Shown: in pieces, positions 33,281 to 42,947 of the stretch
Layout of the letters: the number at the start of each line of letters is the position of its first letter
Position numbering within the stretch: the stretch's first letter is position 1
Assembly (NCBI GenBank): GCA_009861545.1
Contig: VXME01000100.1
Location: forward strand, 1-56,286
Origin: Acidobacteriota bacterium
GTDB taxonomy: Bacteria > Acidobacteriota > Vicinamibacteria > Vicinamibacterales > UBA8438
Reading direction: 5' to 3'
Length of the DNA stretch: 56,286 nucleotides
Translations under genes and position numbers: made by a program
Notes under the pieces: generated by a model
Told to the model about the DNA's origin: nothing
Databases searched by the model: none
What the model saw: only the letters and a program-made list of their open reading frames with translations

Positions 33281-36200
33281 TCAGAAACGCACGCTCAGCC
33301 CCACCTGCCCGCGCCGCGTGTCGCCCAGTCCGCTACGCAGGGTCCCGTCGAAGTTGAACAGCAGCGACCCGACCGCGGTGTCGACGGTGTTGTCGGCGTT
33401 GGTCAGGTTGAACACCTCCAGGATCGGCTCGATGACGGTTCCGTTGCGGAGCGTGAAGCGTCGCGAGAAACGGATGTCCCAGGTGAAGAAGCTGTTGTCG
33501 CGCCGCAGGGTGTTGCGGGTCAGGATGGTGCCGTCCGCGCAGATGCGGTCCGACGGCTGCGCGGCCCGCAGGCCCCGGTTGGCGCACTGCTCGGAGACCG
33601 GAGATGCCGACAGGTAGCGCACGACGTTGTTCAATTGCAGCTCGCCCGGCAGCGTGGCCAGCAGGTAGCCGCTCACCTGGTGGCGGCGGTCGCGGTCCGA
33701 CCAGCCGTACTCCGGAACGAGGTTGCCGGCATTGGCGTAGCGGAGAACGAACGGATCGCGCTCGTTGTCGTCGTCCGAGCGGTCGAAGGCGAGCGTGTAG
33801 TGGGTTTCGAAAGTGAGCGGCCGGTTGCGGACCGCGCCCCGCCCGCGCAGCCCGAGCGTCAACCCGTGGTACCGCGACCGCGCGCTGCTCTCGGCCACCG
33901 TCAGCGCGTTGATGCCGCCCCCGGACGGGTGGGTGCCGATGCCGAACGGCGCGCCGAACACGGGATCGTTGCGGTTGACGAAGCGGAAGAGGTCGTCGGT
34001 CCGCGCGTGGACGAAGGCGGCGCTGGCCGCCACGCCCCGCCCGAGGTCGCGGTCGAGGCCGGTGCTGAACGACCAGGTGCGCGGCAACTCCAGGTCGCGG
34101 TCGGCGACCTGGATGTCGGGCAGGAACGGCGGCGCTGCCGACGCGTCGATCAGCTCGTCGATGGCGGGCACCGGACCGAGGGCCGCGGCGGCGGCGCTGC
34201 TGCGGAACAGGGTCTGCTGGAAGGCCCCGTTGGTCGACCGGTGCTGGGCGAAGACCAGCATCGGGATGCGGGCCACGTACGAGCCGCCGTTGGCGCGCAC
34301 CACCGTCCGGCCGTCGCCGGCGACGTCCCAGGCCAGCCCGACCCGCGGCTGGAAGTTGTCGAGGTCGTCCGGGATCCGGCCGTCTGACGGAAATCGGGGA
34401 TCGTCGAGGTACGGCGCGAAGAAGGTGTCCTCCGGCTCGACGAACATCGTGGGATGCCAGGTCCCCTCCCAGCGGAGCCCGAGGTCCAGCGTCACCCGGT
34501 CGTGCGGATGCCAGGTGTCCTGCAGGAACGCGCCCAGCTCGTGGACCTGGAACGCCTGCAGGCCGAGCTGCTCGGCCGGCACGCCGGGGACGGTCGCCGA
34601 CTGCAGGTAGAGAAGCACCGGCCCGGCGACGCCGGCGCCCGGCGGGCAGACGCCCAGCGCGCTGGACGATCCATCGGAGCAGGTGACGAAGCGGTTGCCC
34701 TGCGTGATGAAGCCCATGAAACCGTCGACCGAGTCGAAGACGTAGCGTCCGTTCGCGAAACCGATGAACTGCTGCTCGACACCGGTCCGGTTGTACTCCA
34801 GCCCCGCCTTGAACAGGTGGTCGCCGGTGGCGAAAGACACGTTGTCGACCACCTGCAGCCGGGTGTCGAACGCCGGATCGATCGGGAGGAAGAACGGCAG
34901 CCCGATCCGGAACCCGTCGGCGAAATCCATGGCGATGTCGGGGAACGGACGGCCGCCCAGCCGCTCGAACTGCGGCGGGCCGGCGGTGCGCGCGCCGGGC
35001 AACAGCGGCCCCTCGTACCAGCGGGGCCGGTCCTCGCGCGCCCACTGGATGCGCAACTCGTTGGAGAGCGCGTTGGTGAGCAGGGAGCGCAGGCTGCCGT
35101 TGAAGGCGTGCGACTCGTCCCCCTCGATCCCGTTCATCGACGCCCCCCAGGCGTCGACGTCGAAGGTGCCGTTCACCTGCTCCGCCCACGTGTAGTTGTA
35201 CTTGAACGAGGCCTGGTGCCGGCCGTCGAGGTTGAAATCCAGCTTGGCGAGCAGCGACCGCGCGTCGTCGGTGCGCCGGATCGGCCCGAACTCCTTGTCG
35301 AACAGCCCGGGCCAGCGCGCCTGCAGGAAGCTGGCGAGCCGCTCCAGGTTCGCCGGGTTCACGACGTGCCGGACGGCCTGCTTGGTCTCGTTCGATACCT
35401 GCTGGTCGTAGGCGAGGAAAAAGAAGGCCCGGTCGCGCACGAGGGGGCCTCCCAGCGTGGCGCCGGCCTGGTTCCGGCCGAAGTCGGGCTTCCCACCGCC
35501 CCGCGCCGCCGGAAACGGCGCCGCCATCTCGTCCCACTGTCCGAAGTAGTGCGCCGAGCCGCTCAGGTCGTTCGTTCCCGACTTGGTGATCACGTTGACG
35601 AAACCGCCGGCCGAGCGACCGAACTCGGCGGTGGCGCCCTGGTTCACCACGACCAGGTCCTCGATGGCGTCCTGGTTGAAGGTGAAGGCGGGCCGCTGTC
35701 CGCCCCGCTGCTCGCCGAAGAAGGGATTGTTGAAATCCGCCCCATCGACGATGAAGTTGTTGAAGATGCCGCGCTGGCCGCTGATGTTCAGCTCGTCGCC
35801 GTCGGGCCCCTGCGATATCGACGCACCCGGGGTGAGCAGGGCCAGGTTCACGAAGTTGCGGCCGTCACTCGGCAGCGCGTCCACTACGTCCTCCTGGATG
35901 CGTTGCGAGCGCGTGACGTCCGTGGTGTCGATCACGCGCGGCGCCTCGCTGACGACGGTCACCGTCTCGGTCGCCACGACCCGCAGCTCCACGGACAGGT
36001 CGAGCATCCCCCCGACCCGCAGGACCGCGCCCTCGATGCGCTCGGTGCCGAACCCGGCGGTCGCCGGCACCACCGTCAGGTCGTAGGTGCCGGGCGACAG
36101 CAGGGCACGGACGAATGTGCCGGACGAACCCGTCTCGACCGTCGTCAACAGGTCGGTGTCGCGGTTCTGGATGACGATCACCGTTCCCGGCACCGGGTCG

Positions 36201-36382
36201 CCGGCCGGGTCGTGGACGGCGCCGCGGATGACGCCGGTAGTGGTCCCGGCCTGCGCCGCGACCTCCGGCACGCCCGGGCCGACCAGTGCGGCCAGGAGCA
36301 TGGCGGCGGTCACGCCCCGCACGCCGTGGCGCGGCGCGGCATACCGGAACTCGTGAAGTACAGTTGGTGTCATGGTTCGCAT
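33281..36382 (-). CDS. TonB-dependent receptor with carboxypeptidase regulatory-like domain
   Basis: A 1033-residue outer membrane protein. A signal peptide (to about residue 43) leads to a carboxypeptidase-regulatory-like domain ('GVIRGAVHDPAGDPVPGTVIV', 45-125). The plug follows, 'NFVNLALLTPGASISQ' and 'FIVDGADFNNPFFG', and the remainder is a large beta-barrel ending in aromatic Phe, 'GQVGLSVRF', as needed for outer-membrane assembly. This Oar-like/CarboxypepD-TBDR type is expanded in acidobacteria; ligands are generally unknown, often peptides or carbohydrates. The start could be the ATG at 36373. It diverges from the NTPase gene with 96 bases between start codons. Confidence 0.9.
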   Translation of the reverse strand: MRTMTPTVLHEFRYAAPRHGVRGVTAAMLLAALVGPGVPEVAAQAGTTTGVIRGAVHDPAGDPVPGTVIVIQNRDTDLLTTVETGSSGTFVRALLSPGTYDLTVVPATAGFGTERIEGAVLRVGGMLDLSVELRVVATETVTVVSEAPRVIDTTDVTRSQRIQEDVVDALPSDGRNFVNLALLTPGASISQGPDGDELNISGQRGIFNNFIVDGADFNNPFFGEQRGGQRPAFTFNQDAIEDLVVVNQGATAEFGRSAGGFVNVITKSGTNDLSGSAHYFGQWDEMAAPFPAARGGGKPDFGRNQAGATLGGPLVRDRAFFFLAYDQQVSNETKQAVRHVVNPANLERLASFLQARWPGLFDKEFGPIRRTDDARSLLAKLDFNLDGRHQASFKYNYTWAEQVNGTFDVDAWGASMNGIEGDESHAFNGSLRSLLTNALSNELRIQWAREDRPRWYEGPLLPGARTAGPPQFERLGGRPFPDIAMDFADGFRIGLPFFLPIDPAFDTRLQVVDNVSFATGDHLFKAGLEYNRTGVEQQFIGFANGRYVFDSVDGFMGFITQGNRFVTCSDGSSSALGVCPPGAGVAGPVLLYLQSATVPGVPAEQLGLQAFQVHELGAFLQDTWHPHDRVTLDLGLRWEGTWHPTMFVEPEDTFFAPYLDDPRFPSDGRIPDDLDNFQPRVGLAWDVAGDGRTVVRANGGSYVARIPMLVFAQHRSTNGAFQQTLFRSSAAAAALGPVPAIDELIDASAAPPFLPDIQVADRDLELPRTWSFSTGLDRDLGRGVAASAAFVHARTDDLFRFVNRNDPVFGAPFGIGTHPSGGGINALTVAESSARSRYHGLTLGLRGRGAVRNRPLTFETHYTLAFDRSDDDNERDPFVLRYANAGNLVPEYGWSDRDRRHQVSGYLLATLPGELQLNNVVRYLSASPVSEQCANRGLRAAQPSDRICADGTILTRNTLRRDNSFFTWDIRFSRRFTLRNGTVIEPILEVFNLTNADNTVDTAVGSLLFNFDGTLRSGLGDTRRGQVGLSVRF

Positions 36383-36478
36383 CAGTAGTGCAAGGTCGAC
36401 GGTGGACGCGGCGGCGCGCGCGCGGCCGGCCACGCACAAGTGTAGCCATTCGGGACTACACGTAGCCCTCCTGCATCG

Positions 36479-39400
36479 ATGAAGCATCCGGACGGCCCCG
36501 CCGACACGGCCGGCAACCGCTACGAGCACTGGTGGACGCTGGCGGAGTGCGTGCGCCTGCTGCACGGCGGCGCCGAGACCCTGCGGATCGAGGCCCTCGC
36601 GGCCGGTCGCGCGGAGCTGATCGTAACCACGGACGCGGAGCGGGAGGTGCACTACGCGCGACTCCGGCACCCGGCCGGCGCGTTGAACCTCACGGCTCTC
36701 GACAACGCGGCCGGGCCGCTGCAGACCGCCGGCGACCGTCTGGCCGGCAACGACGACCGGTTCGTCCTGGTGTCCGGCAGCGCGGCCCCGGAGCTCTCCG
36801 GACCCTGCGCGGCGGCGGCGACCTCGGACTCGTCGGAGGCGTTCGAACGCGAGTGGCTGACCACCCGCGCCCGCCGGGAGTGGTTCGCGAGGCTACTCCG
36901 CTGCTGGGTCTGCGAAGCGCCGGCGGCACTCGACCGGCTGCGGCGGATCGAGGTCCGGACGGTCGCCGGGCGGGAGGTGGAGGAGCAGGTGCGCCGGGGG
37001 CTGCAGACGCTCTTCGTTGCGGACCCCGGCACGATGGTCGCACGGCTGCGAGCGATCGTGGAAGGCGCCGGGCCGCGCACGATGACCAGCCGGGAGCTGG
37101 TCGAGCGGCTCGCCCGGCGCGGATTCCGGCCACGCCGCTTGCACGACGCCGGCCGAGCGGGCGCCGCAGTGGCGCGCGCGACGGACCGCTACCTGGACGG
37201 CGCGCGCCGGGGGCTGATTCGAGGAACGGTGCTGCCGCGGGAGGCGGCGGCGAAGCTGAAGGCGCGTCTGGAAGGAACGGCGAGCGAGAGCGTCCTGACC
37301 GGGAGGGCGGGAGCCGGCAAGACCGCCTGCGTCGTCGACGTGGTGGATGCCGCGCGTGCGCGGGGTCTGCCCGTTCTGGCGTTCCGGCTCGACCACATGA
37401 TCACGGCGGCGACCGCCACGGACCTGGGACGCCACCTCGATCTCGAAGAATCGCCGGTCCTCGTGCTCGCCGAGGCCGCCCGGGCGGCCGGACGGGCCGG
37501 CGTCCTGATCGTCGACCAGGTGGACGTCGGCGCAGAGCTGTCCGGCGACGGCTCCGGCGCCGGCGGCCTCATCGAGCGGGTGATGCAGGAAGCGCGCGGA
37601 ATCCGCCCGCGGGCGCCAATCCACACCGTCGTCGTCTGCCGGGCCTTCGACTGGCGGAACGATCCCGCCCTGCGGCGGCTCCTGCCCGCTGCCGAAGCGC
37701 GGATCGAGGTAGCCGAGCTCGACCGCCGCGAGGTCGAGGAGACGCTGGCGGGAGCCGGACTCGATCACGAAACGTACGGCGATCGCGAGCTGGAGATCCT
37801 GCGGCTTCCCCAGCACCTGCATCTCCTGCTCGAGAGCGGGGCCGACGCGTCGAGCCCGCCGGCGTTCGCCACCGCGACGGCCCTGTTCGACAGGTACTGG
37901 ACTGCAAAGCGCCGCGCCGTCGCCACCCGGGCCGCGCCGCAGCCGGACCAGTGGATGGCCGTCGTCGGAACCCTCTGCGAAGAGATGATCTCCTCGCGGA
38001 AACGCACCATCCCGATGGAGCGGCTGGACGAGGTCTCCCCCGCGTATCTGGAGCAACTGGCGGCGGCGGGCGTGGTGGCCGTCCACGGGCGTCGCTGCGG
38101 ATTCGGTCACGAGAGCCTCCTCGACTACTGCGCCGCGCGGGTGTTCTTCCACCGGCGGGAATCGCTGGTGTCGTCTCTGGAGGGCTCGTCCCAGCATCTG
38201 TCCCACCGCACCCGGATCCGCCAGACGCTGGCGTACCTGCGGGACGCGGACCCGTCGCAGTACGTGCGGGAGCTGCGCGGACTGCTCGCCGGCGAGCGCA
38301 TCCGGCCGCACGTCAAGGATCTCGCGTTCGCGACCCTCGCCGACGTCCCGGATCCGACCGGGCGAGAGTGGACGGTCTGGGAGAACTGGATCGCCCCGGC
38401 GTTGCAGGCCATCGAGGACGACGCCGCGAACCCGGACCCGTTGTCGGCGCTCGCGTGGCGGCGCTTCTTCGACTCGGCGTCGTGGTTCGCGTTCACCGAC
38501 AGGTACGGCCCGACCAGCGGCTGGCTGGCCTCGGGCAACGACCGTCTGGCCGGCGCCGCCGTGGGCTACCTGCGGCGGCACCATCGCCACGCTCCCGATC
38601 GGGTCGCCGCCCTGCTGGAGCCCTATGCCGATCTCGGCGGCGTTTGGACCCCGCGCTTGCGCGCCTTCATGGAGTGGGCCGACCACCACGCGAGCCGCCG
38701 TCTTTTCGAGCTGTTCCTGCGTCTCGTCGACAACGGCACGCTGGACGAGGCCCGTGGCCGGACCGCGGCGAACGCCACGTTCTGGAGCGCGCTCCGGGGC
38801 CTGGGAGAGCACCGCCCCGAGTGGGTGCCGGAAATCGTGGCGTACCGCTTCCGCCGGCGCCTGGCCGTGCTGCAGTCCACGGGCCAGGACCTGGGAAGCC
38901 ACGAGCTGCCGGGCTACGACGACCACGCGGCGGCGCTGTTCGCACGGTCCGCCGAGCACGCGCCCGGCGCCTTCGTGGAGCACGTTCTGCATCCCGTGCT
39001 CGATTTCTCGGACGCCACGCTGACCGGCGGCAATCCGCCGCGGCACGACGCCGTGTGGCCGATCGTCACCAGGACGGAGTATCCGGAGGCCGACCATGCC
39101 TGCCTCGACGCGCTGGCGGCGGCGCTGGCCGCCGTCGCGCGCGCCGGCGAGAAGGCCCTGACGGACATCGTCGGCGACCTGCGCCGGCGCGAAACCCACG
39201 TGGCGAACCGTCTGTTGCTGGCGCTCTACGCGGGATCGGGCGCGCGGCACGCGGACGAGGCGGTGACATTGCTGTGCGACGAATCGTGGCGTTTTCGGTG
39301 CGGGTTCTCCGACAACCCGCAGTGGTACGCGACGGAGACGATTCGGGCAGTGATTCCGCACTGCGCCAGCGAATCACGCGAGCGTCTCGAGCGCGCGCTG

Positions 39401-41032
39401 CTCGACTACGTGGCCCCCGACGAGCGCGGCATCCGCGGCTACCGGCAGGCCGGGCGGGCTCGTCTGGCCCTGCTCTCGGCGCTGCCCGCCGAGTTGCGCA
39501 GCGCCGATGCGAACGCGGCCGTGCAGGCGCTCGAGCGCAAGTTCGGGACGGACGGCGACAGCCGGCAGCCGATTGCCGTCGATTCGGTCGCGCCCCCGAT
39601 CGACCGGCGTGCCGCCGAGGCCATGAGCGACGAGCAGTGGCTCGGGGCCATCGCGCGGCATCGGCCCAGGGCCCCGGCGCCGGCATCGCGCGACGAGCTC
39701 AAGGGGGGCGAGTGGGAGCTGGCGGGGCACCTCGAAGCGCGCGCCGCCGAGGACCCCGATCGCTTCGCGCGGCTCGCGCTGAAGCTGCCTCCCAACGCGC
39801 ATCCCGTGTATCTGGACCGGACGCTGGCGGCTCTGAAGACCGCCGCCGCCCCGCCCGCCGTCAAGCTTCAGGTCTGTCAGAAGGCCTTCGCGGAGTCGCG
39901 CGGCGCCTGCGGGCGTTCGGTCGCCGACGTGCTCGGGAGCATCCGCGAGCCACTGCCGAACGACGCCGTGCGCATGCTCCACTGGCTCGCCACCGAGCAC
40001 GCGGACCCCGCCACGACGACCTGGCAGGAGGAGGAGGTCGGGATCGACACCGCGCGCGGGAGCGCGGCCGAGGCCATCCGCGGGCTGATCGTCGAGGACG
40101 CCGCCTACATCTCCCGATTCCGGGTCACGCTCGACCGCCTGATCCGGGACCCGAGCGCCTCGGTGCGGGCGTGCGCCGCGGCGGCGATCCGGGCCGTCTC
40201 CGACCGCGATCCGGCCCTCGGCATGACGCTCTTCAATCGCCTCGACCTGTCCGAGGATCGTCTGCTCGCCAGCTCGCAGGTCTACGGCTTTCTCCGCGAC
40301 AGCCTGCGCGACCGCTTCACGGACGTTCGGCCTGTCGTCGAGCGCATGCTGCAATCATCGGCGGCGGAGGTCTGCGAGGCCGGCGCGCGCCTGGCCAGCC
40401 TGGGCGCGCTGGAGCACGCCGGCGCGGTCGATGCTTCCACCGATGCCCCGCAGCCCGCGGTAGCCGCGATGAGCGCCGAGCCGGAGCACCGCAGCGCCGC
40501 GGGTCTGGCCGCCGACGCCGCCCGCGGCGGCCCTGCGCACCGCCTCGGCGTGGCGCACGTAGCCGCCGCCAATCTGGCGATTCCGGAGTACCGGCGCTGG
40601 TCGACCACGACGCTCACCGCACTGTTCGACGACGACGACGACGCGGTCCGACGCCGGGCGGCGACCTGCTTCCGGCACGTGCAGGACGAGCCGCTCGACA
40701 CCTACGGCGATCTCATCGAGGCGTTCAGCGCCAGCAAGGCGTTCGGCGACGACCCCGCTTCGATTCTCGACACGCTGGAAGCGTCGCGCGAACCACTGCC
40801 GGGCGCCGCCTGCACGGTCTGCGAGAAGTTTCTCGACCGCTTCGCCGACGAGGCCCGGGACGCACGCAGCGACCGCCACGCCGACGCGCTCACCGTCGCT
40901 GCGCTCGTCTTCCGCACCTGCCGCCAGCACGAGGACGACGAGTGGGCGAAGCGCGCGCTGGATCTCGTCGACCGCCTCTGCCTGCTCCAGATCGGCGACG
41001 CGCGAGGCGCCCTCGAGCAGTTCGAGCGCTAG
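36479..41032 (+). CDS. STAND-like P-loop NTPase with degenerate Cap4-like N-terminus and HEAT-like C-terminus
   Basis: A 1517-residue protein. Residues 10-80 resemble the DUF4297/Cap4 nuclease start ('AGNRYEHWWTLAECVRLL', then Glu38, then a hydrophobic strand), but the expected Asp is Glu46 and the Q-x-K is 'ARL' at 60-62, so the nuclease centre looks lost. The NTPase has Walker A GRAGAGKT (275-282), Walker B 'GVLIVDQVDV' (Asp346), and the 'VVVCRAFDWRND' and 'LRLPQHLHLLLE' motifs seen in large defence NTPases. From about 560 on it is helical repeat (HEAT/ARM-like, e.g. 'PSASVRACAAAAIRAV'), fit for sensing a ligand. No signal or membrane segment. The OLD-like gene follows 47 bases downstream. 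Function in phage defence is inferred from architecture. Confidence 0.75.
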   Translation: MKHPDGPADTAGNRYEHWWTLAECVRLLHGGAETLRIEALAAGRAELIVTTDAEREVHYARLRHPAGALNLTALDNAAGPLQTAGDRLAGNDDRFVLVSGSAAPELSGPCAAAATSDSSEAFEREWLTTRARREWFARLLRCWVCEAPAALDRLRRIEVRTVAGREVEEQVRRGLQTLFVADPGTMVARLRAIVEGAGPRTMTSRELVERLARRGFRPRRLHDAGRAGAAVARATDRYLDGARRGLIRGTVLPREAAAKLKARLEGTASESVLTGRAGAGKTACVVDVVDAARARGLPVLAFRLDHMITAATATDLGRHLDLEESPVLVLAEAARAAGRAGVLIVDQVDVGAELSGDGSGAGGLIERVMQEARGIRPRAPIHTVVVCRAFDWRNDPALRRLLPAAEARIEVAELDRREVEETLAGAGLDHETYGDRELEILRLPQHLHLLLESGADASSPPAFATATALFDRYWTAKRRAVATRAAPQPDQWMAVVGTLCEEMISSRKRTIPMERLDEVSPAYLEQLAAAGVVAVHGRRCGFGHESLLDYCAARVFFHRRESLVSSLEGSSQHLSHRTRIRQTLAYLRDADPSQYVRELRGLLAGERIRPHVKDLAFATLADVPDPTGREWTVWENWIAPALQAIEDDAANPDPLSALAWRRFFDSASWFAFTDRYGPTSGWLASGNDRLAGAAVGYLRRHHRHAPDRVAALLEPYADLGGVWTPRLRAFMEWADHHASRRLFELFLRLVDNGTLDEARGRTAANATFWSALRGLGEHRPEWVPEIVAYRFRRRLAVLQSTGQDLGSHELPGYDDHAAALFARSAEHAPGAFVEHVLHPVLDFSDATLTGGNPPRHDAVWPIVTRTEYPEADHACLDALAAALAAVARAGEKALTDIVGDLRRRETHVANRLLLALYAGSGARHADEAVTLLCDESWRFRCGFSDNPQWYATETIRAVIPHCASESRERLERALLDYVAPDERGIRGYRQAGRARLALLSALPAELRSADANAAVQALERKFGTDGDSRQPIAVDSVAPPIDRRAAEAMSDEQWLGAIARHRPRAPAPASRDELKGGEWELAGHLEARAAEDPDRFARLALKLPPNAHPVYLDRTLAALKTAAAPPAVKLQVCQKAFAESRGACGRSVADVLGSIREPLPNDAVRMLHWLATEHADPATTTWQEEEVGIDTARGSAAEAIRGLIVEDAAYISRFRVTLDRLIRDPSASVRACAAAAIRAVSDRDPALGMTLFNRLDLSEDRLLASSQVYGFLRDSLRDRFTDVRPVVERMLQSSAAEVCEAGARLASLGALEHAGAVDASTDAPQPAVAAMSAEPEHRSAAGLAADAARGGPAHRLGVAHVAAANLAIPEYRRWSTTTLTALFDDDDDAVRRRAATCFRHVQDEPLDTYGDLIEAFSASKAFGDDPASILDTLEASREPLPGAACTVCEKFLDRFADEARDARSDRHADALTVAALVFRTCRQHEDDEWAKRALDLVDRLCLLQIGDARGALEQFER

Positions 41033-41079
41033 CCGCCCGGCAGACGGTTGCGTACGATGGCAACGAACAGACCCGTGCC

Positions 41080-42813
41080 ATGCTGACGAAGCTCACCGTC
41101 CGGAACTTCAAGCGCTTCGGCGAGGTCGAGATCGAGCTCGGCGATCCGGTGGTCTTCATCGGCCCGAACAACTCGGGAAAGACCTCCGCGATGCAGGCGC
41201 TGGCTCTGTGGGACATAGGCCTCAAGCGCTGGAACGAGAAGCGATCCGGCAAGAGCACGCCCGAAAAGCGCCCCGGCGTGACGGTCAACCGCCGCGACCT
41301 CGTGGCGATCCCGATACCGGACGCGAATCTGTTGTGGCGCGGGATGCACGTGCGGGACGTGCGGCGGGAAGACGGCCGGCAGACGACGAGGAACATCCGC
41401 ATCGACCTCGTCGTCGAGGGTGTGACCGCCGACGAACGCTGGCTCTGCGGACTCGAATTCGACTACGCGAACGAGGAGTCCTTCTACTGTCGGCCGCTCC
41501 GGGAAACCGACGGCAGGACGCCCGAGCGCATGCCGATACCCGACGCGGCGGGAGGCGTCCGCATCGCCTTCCTGCCTCCGATGTCGGGGCTGGCGGCCAC
41601 GGAGACGAGGCTCGCTCACGGCGCCGTGAACGTCCGTATCGGCGAGGGACGCACCGCCGAGGTGTTGCGCAACCTCTGCTTCCGCATTCACGAAGAGCAA
41701 CCGGCACGGTGGAACGGACTCGTCGAGCACGTTGGGAGCCTCTTCGGGGCGGAGCTCGATCCGCCGCGCTACGTCCCCGAGCGCGGCGAGATAGTGATGG
41801 GCTACCGCGAGCAGGGAGCGCGGCTCGACCTGTCGTCATCCGGGCGGGGCCTGCAGCAGACGCTGCTCCTGCTGGCGTACATGTACGCGAATCCGGGCGC
41901 CGTCCTGCTTCTGGACGAGCCGGACGCGCACCTGGAGATCCTGCGCCAGCGCCAGATCTACCGGCTGCTCACGGACGTCGCGGCCGAGAGCGGCAGTCAG
42001 ATCATCGCCGCCAGTCATTCCGAGGTGCTGCTGAACGAGGCCGCCGGGCGGGACGTGGTCGTGGCGTTCGTCGGCCCGCCGCATCGCATCGACGATCGCG
42101 GCAGCCAGGTCCTGAAGGCGCTTCGCGACATCGGGTTCGACCAGTACTACCAGGCGGAACAGACCGGCTGGGTGTTGTACCTCGAAGGCTCCACCGACCT
42201 GTCGATCCTGCGCGCCTTCGCCCGGCGACTGGGACACGAACGCGCCCTCCGGGTGCTGGAGCGGCCGTTCGTGCACTACGTCGGGAACCTGCCCACGGCC
42301 GTGCAGAGCCACTACCACGGCCTGCGCGAGGCGCTCCCCGCGCTCCGCGGCGTTGCCATCTTCGATCGTCTCGAAGGGGTCCCTCGGGACATCGCGCCGG
42401 TCGACTGCCTGATGTGGAAACGCCGCGAAATCGAGAACTACGTCTGCTCGCGCGCCACGCTGGAATCGTACGCGAGCACGTCAACTCCGGAAGAGGCCGA
42501 GGGCCCGCTCTTCACGGCGGCGGAAGCGGAGCGGCGCCTGGGCGTGATGCGCACGGCCATCGACGAGATCCGGTCGGCGCTGGACACGCTGGGCAAGGGC
42601 TCACCCTGGCACCCGGACACCAAGACCAGCGACGAGTTCCTGACCCCCCTCTTCGAAACCTACTTCTCCAGGCTCGGCTTGCCGAATCTGATGGCGAAGA
42701 AGAACTTCCACGTGTTGGCCGAGTACGTGCCGGACGACGAGATCGACTCCGAGATCGGCGACAAGCTGGACGCCATCGCGCGCGTCGCCGAGAGCGCGAC
42801 GCCCGCCGGATAG
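41080..42813 (+). CDS. OLD-family ATPase with Toprim-like C-terminal domain
   Basis: A 577-residue protein. The ABC-type ATPase half starts 'LTKLTVRNFKRFGEVEIEL', with Walker A GPNNSGKTS (28-36), signature 'LSSSGRGLQQ' (251-260), Walker B 'AVLLLDEPDAHLE' (Asp279, Glu280) and switch His 'ASHSE' (311-315). The C-terminal half is Toprim-like: 'LYLEGSTDLSIL' (Glu369, Asp373), 'VAIFDRLEG' (Asp429) and 'KRREIENYV' (447-455), the last a recurring motif of OLD-type nucleases. These are ATP-regulated nucleases used in several defence systems (Gabija GajA, PARIS, retron-linked). The start ATG has no strong ribosome binding site, suggesting coupling to the upstream NTPase gene. Confidence 0.88.
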   Translation: MLTKLTVRNFKRFGEVEIELGDPVVFIGPNNSGKTSAMQALALWDIGLKRWNEKRSGKSTPEKRPGVTVNRRDLVAIPIPDANLLWRGMHVRDVRREDGRQTTRNIRIDLVVEGVTADERWLCGLEFDYANEESFYCRPLRETDGRTPERMPIPDAAGGVRIAFLPPMSGLAATETRLAHGAVNVRIGEGRTAEVLRNLCFRIHEEQPARWNGLVEHVGSLFGAELDPPRYVPERGEIVMGYREQGARLDLSSSGRGLQQTLLLLAYMYANPGAVLLLDEPDAHLEILRQRQIYRLLTDVAAESGSQIIAASHSEVLLNEAAGRDVVVAFVGPPHRIDDRGSQVLKALRDIGFDQYYQAEQTGWVLYLEGSTDLSILRAFARRLGHERALRVLERPFVHYVGNLPTAVQSHYHGLREALPALRGVAIFDRLEGVPRDIAPVDCLMWKRREIENYVCSRATLESYASTSTPEEAEGPLFTAAEAERRLGVMRTAIDEIRSALDTLGKGSPWHPDTKTSDEFLTPLFETYFSRLGLPNLMAKKNFHVLAEYVPDDEIDSEIGDKLDAIARVAESATPAG

Positions 42814-42882
42814 CCGCGCGACCTCCTCTCGAACAACGAAGGGCGTAGCCGGTCCCGCCCGTGCGCCGGGACATGAGCCTGG

Positions 42883-42917
42883 ATGTCGCGGCCGGCCCGA
42901 GAGACCGGCCGCGACAT
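42883..42917. terminator. Strong hairpin between convergent genes
   Basis: A perfect 13-base stem, ATGTCGCGGCCGG (42883-42895) with CCGGCCGCGACAT (42905-42917), loop of 9 bases. It lies between the ends of the OLD-like gene and the cupin gene, 70 and 31 bases away. There is no T-tract, so it may be a factor-assisted or bidirectional stop, or an mRNA 3' stabiliser. Confidence 0.6.
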
Positions 42918-42947
42918 GCCTGTCGACTCAGCGCGACGCGTTCGCCG

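Noticed and set aside
36893-39361. Antisense 822-codon frame inside the NTPase gene
   Set aside because: No motifs, composition typical of the complement of a GC-rich gene, and the sense strand carries clear Walker motifs.
36532-42813. A frame open for more than 2000 codons across the NTPase and OLD genes
   Set aside because: Its first two thirds are arginine/alanine/glycine-rich shadow sequence without domains; the only meaningful part, from 41080, is the OLD-like gene. The open frame reflects high GC content.
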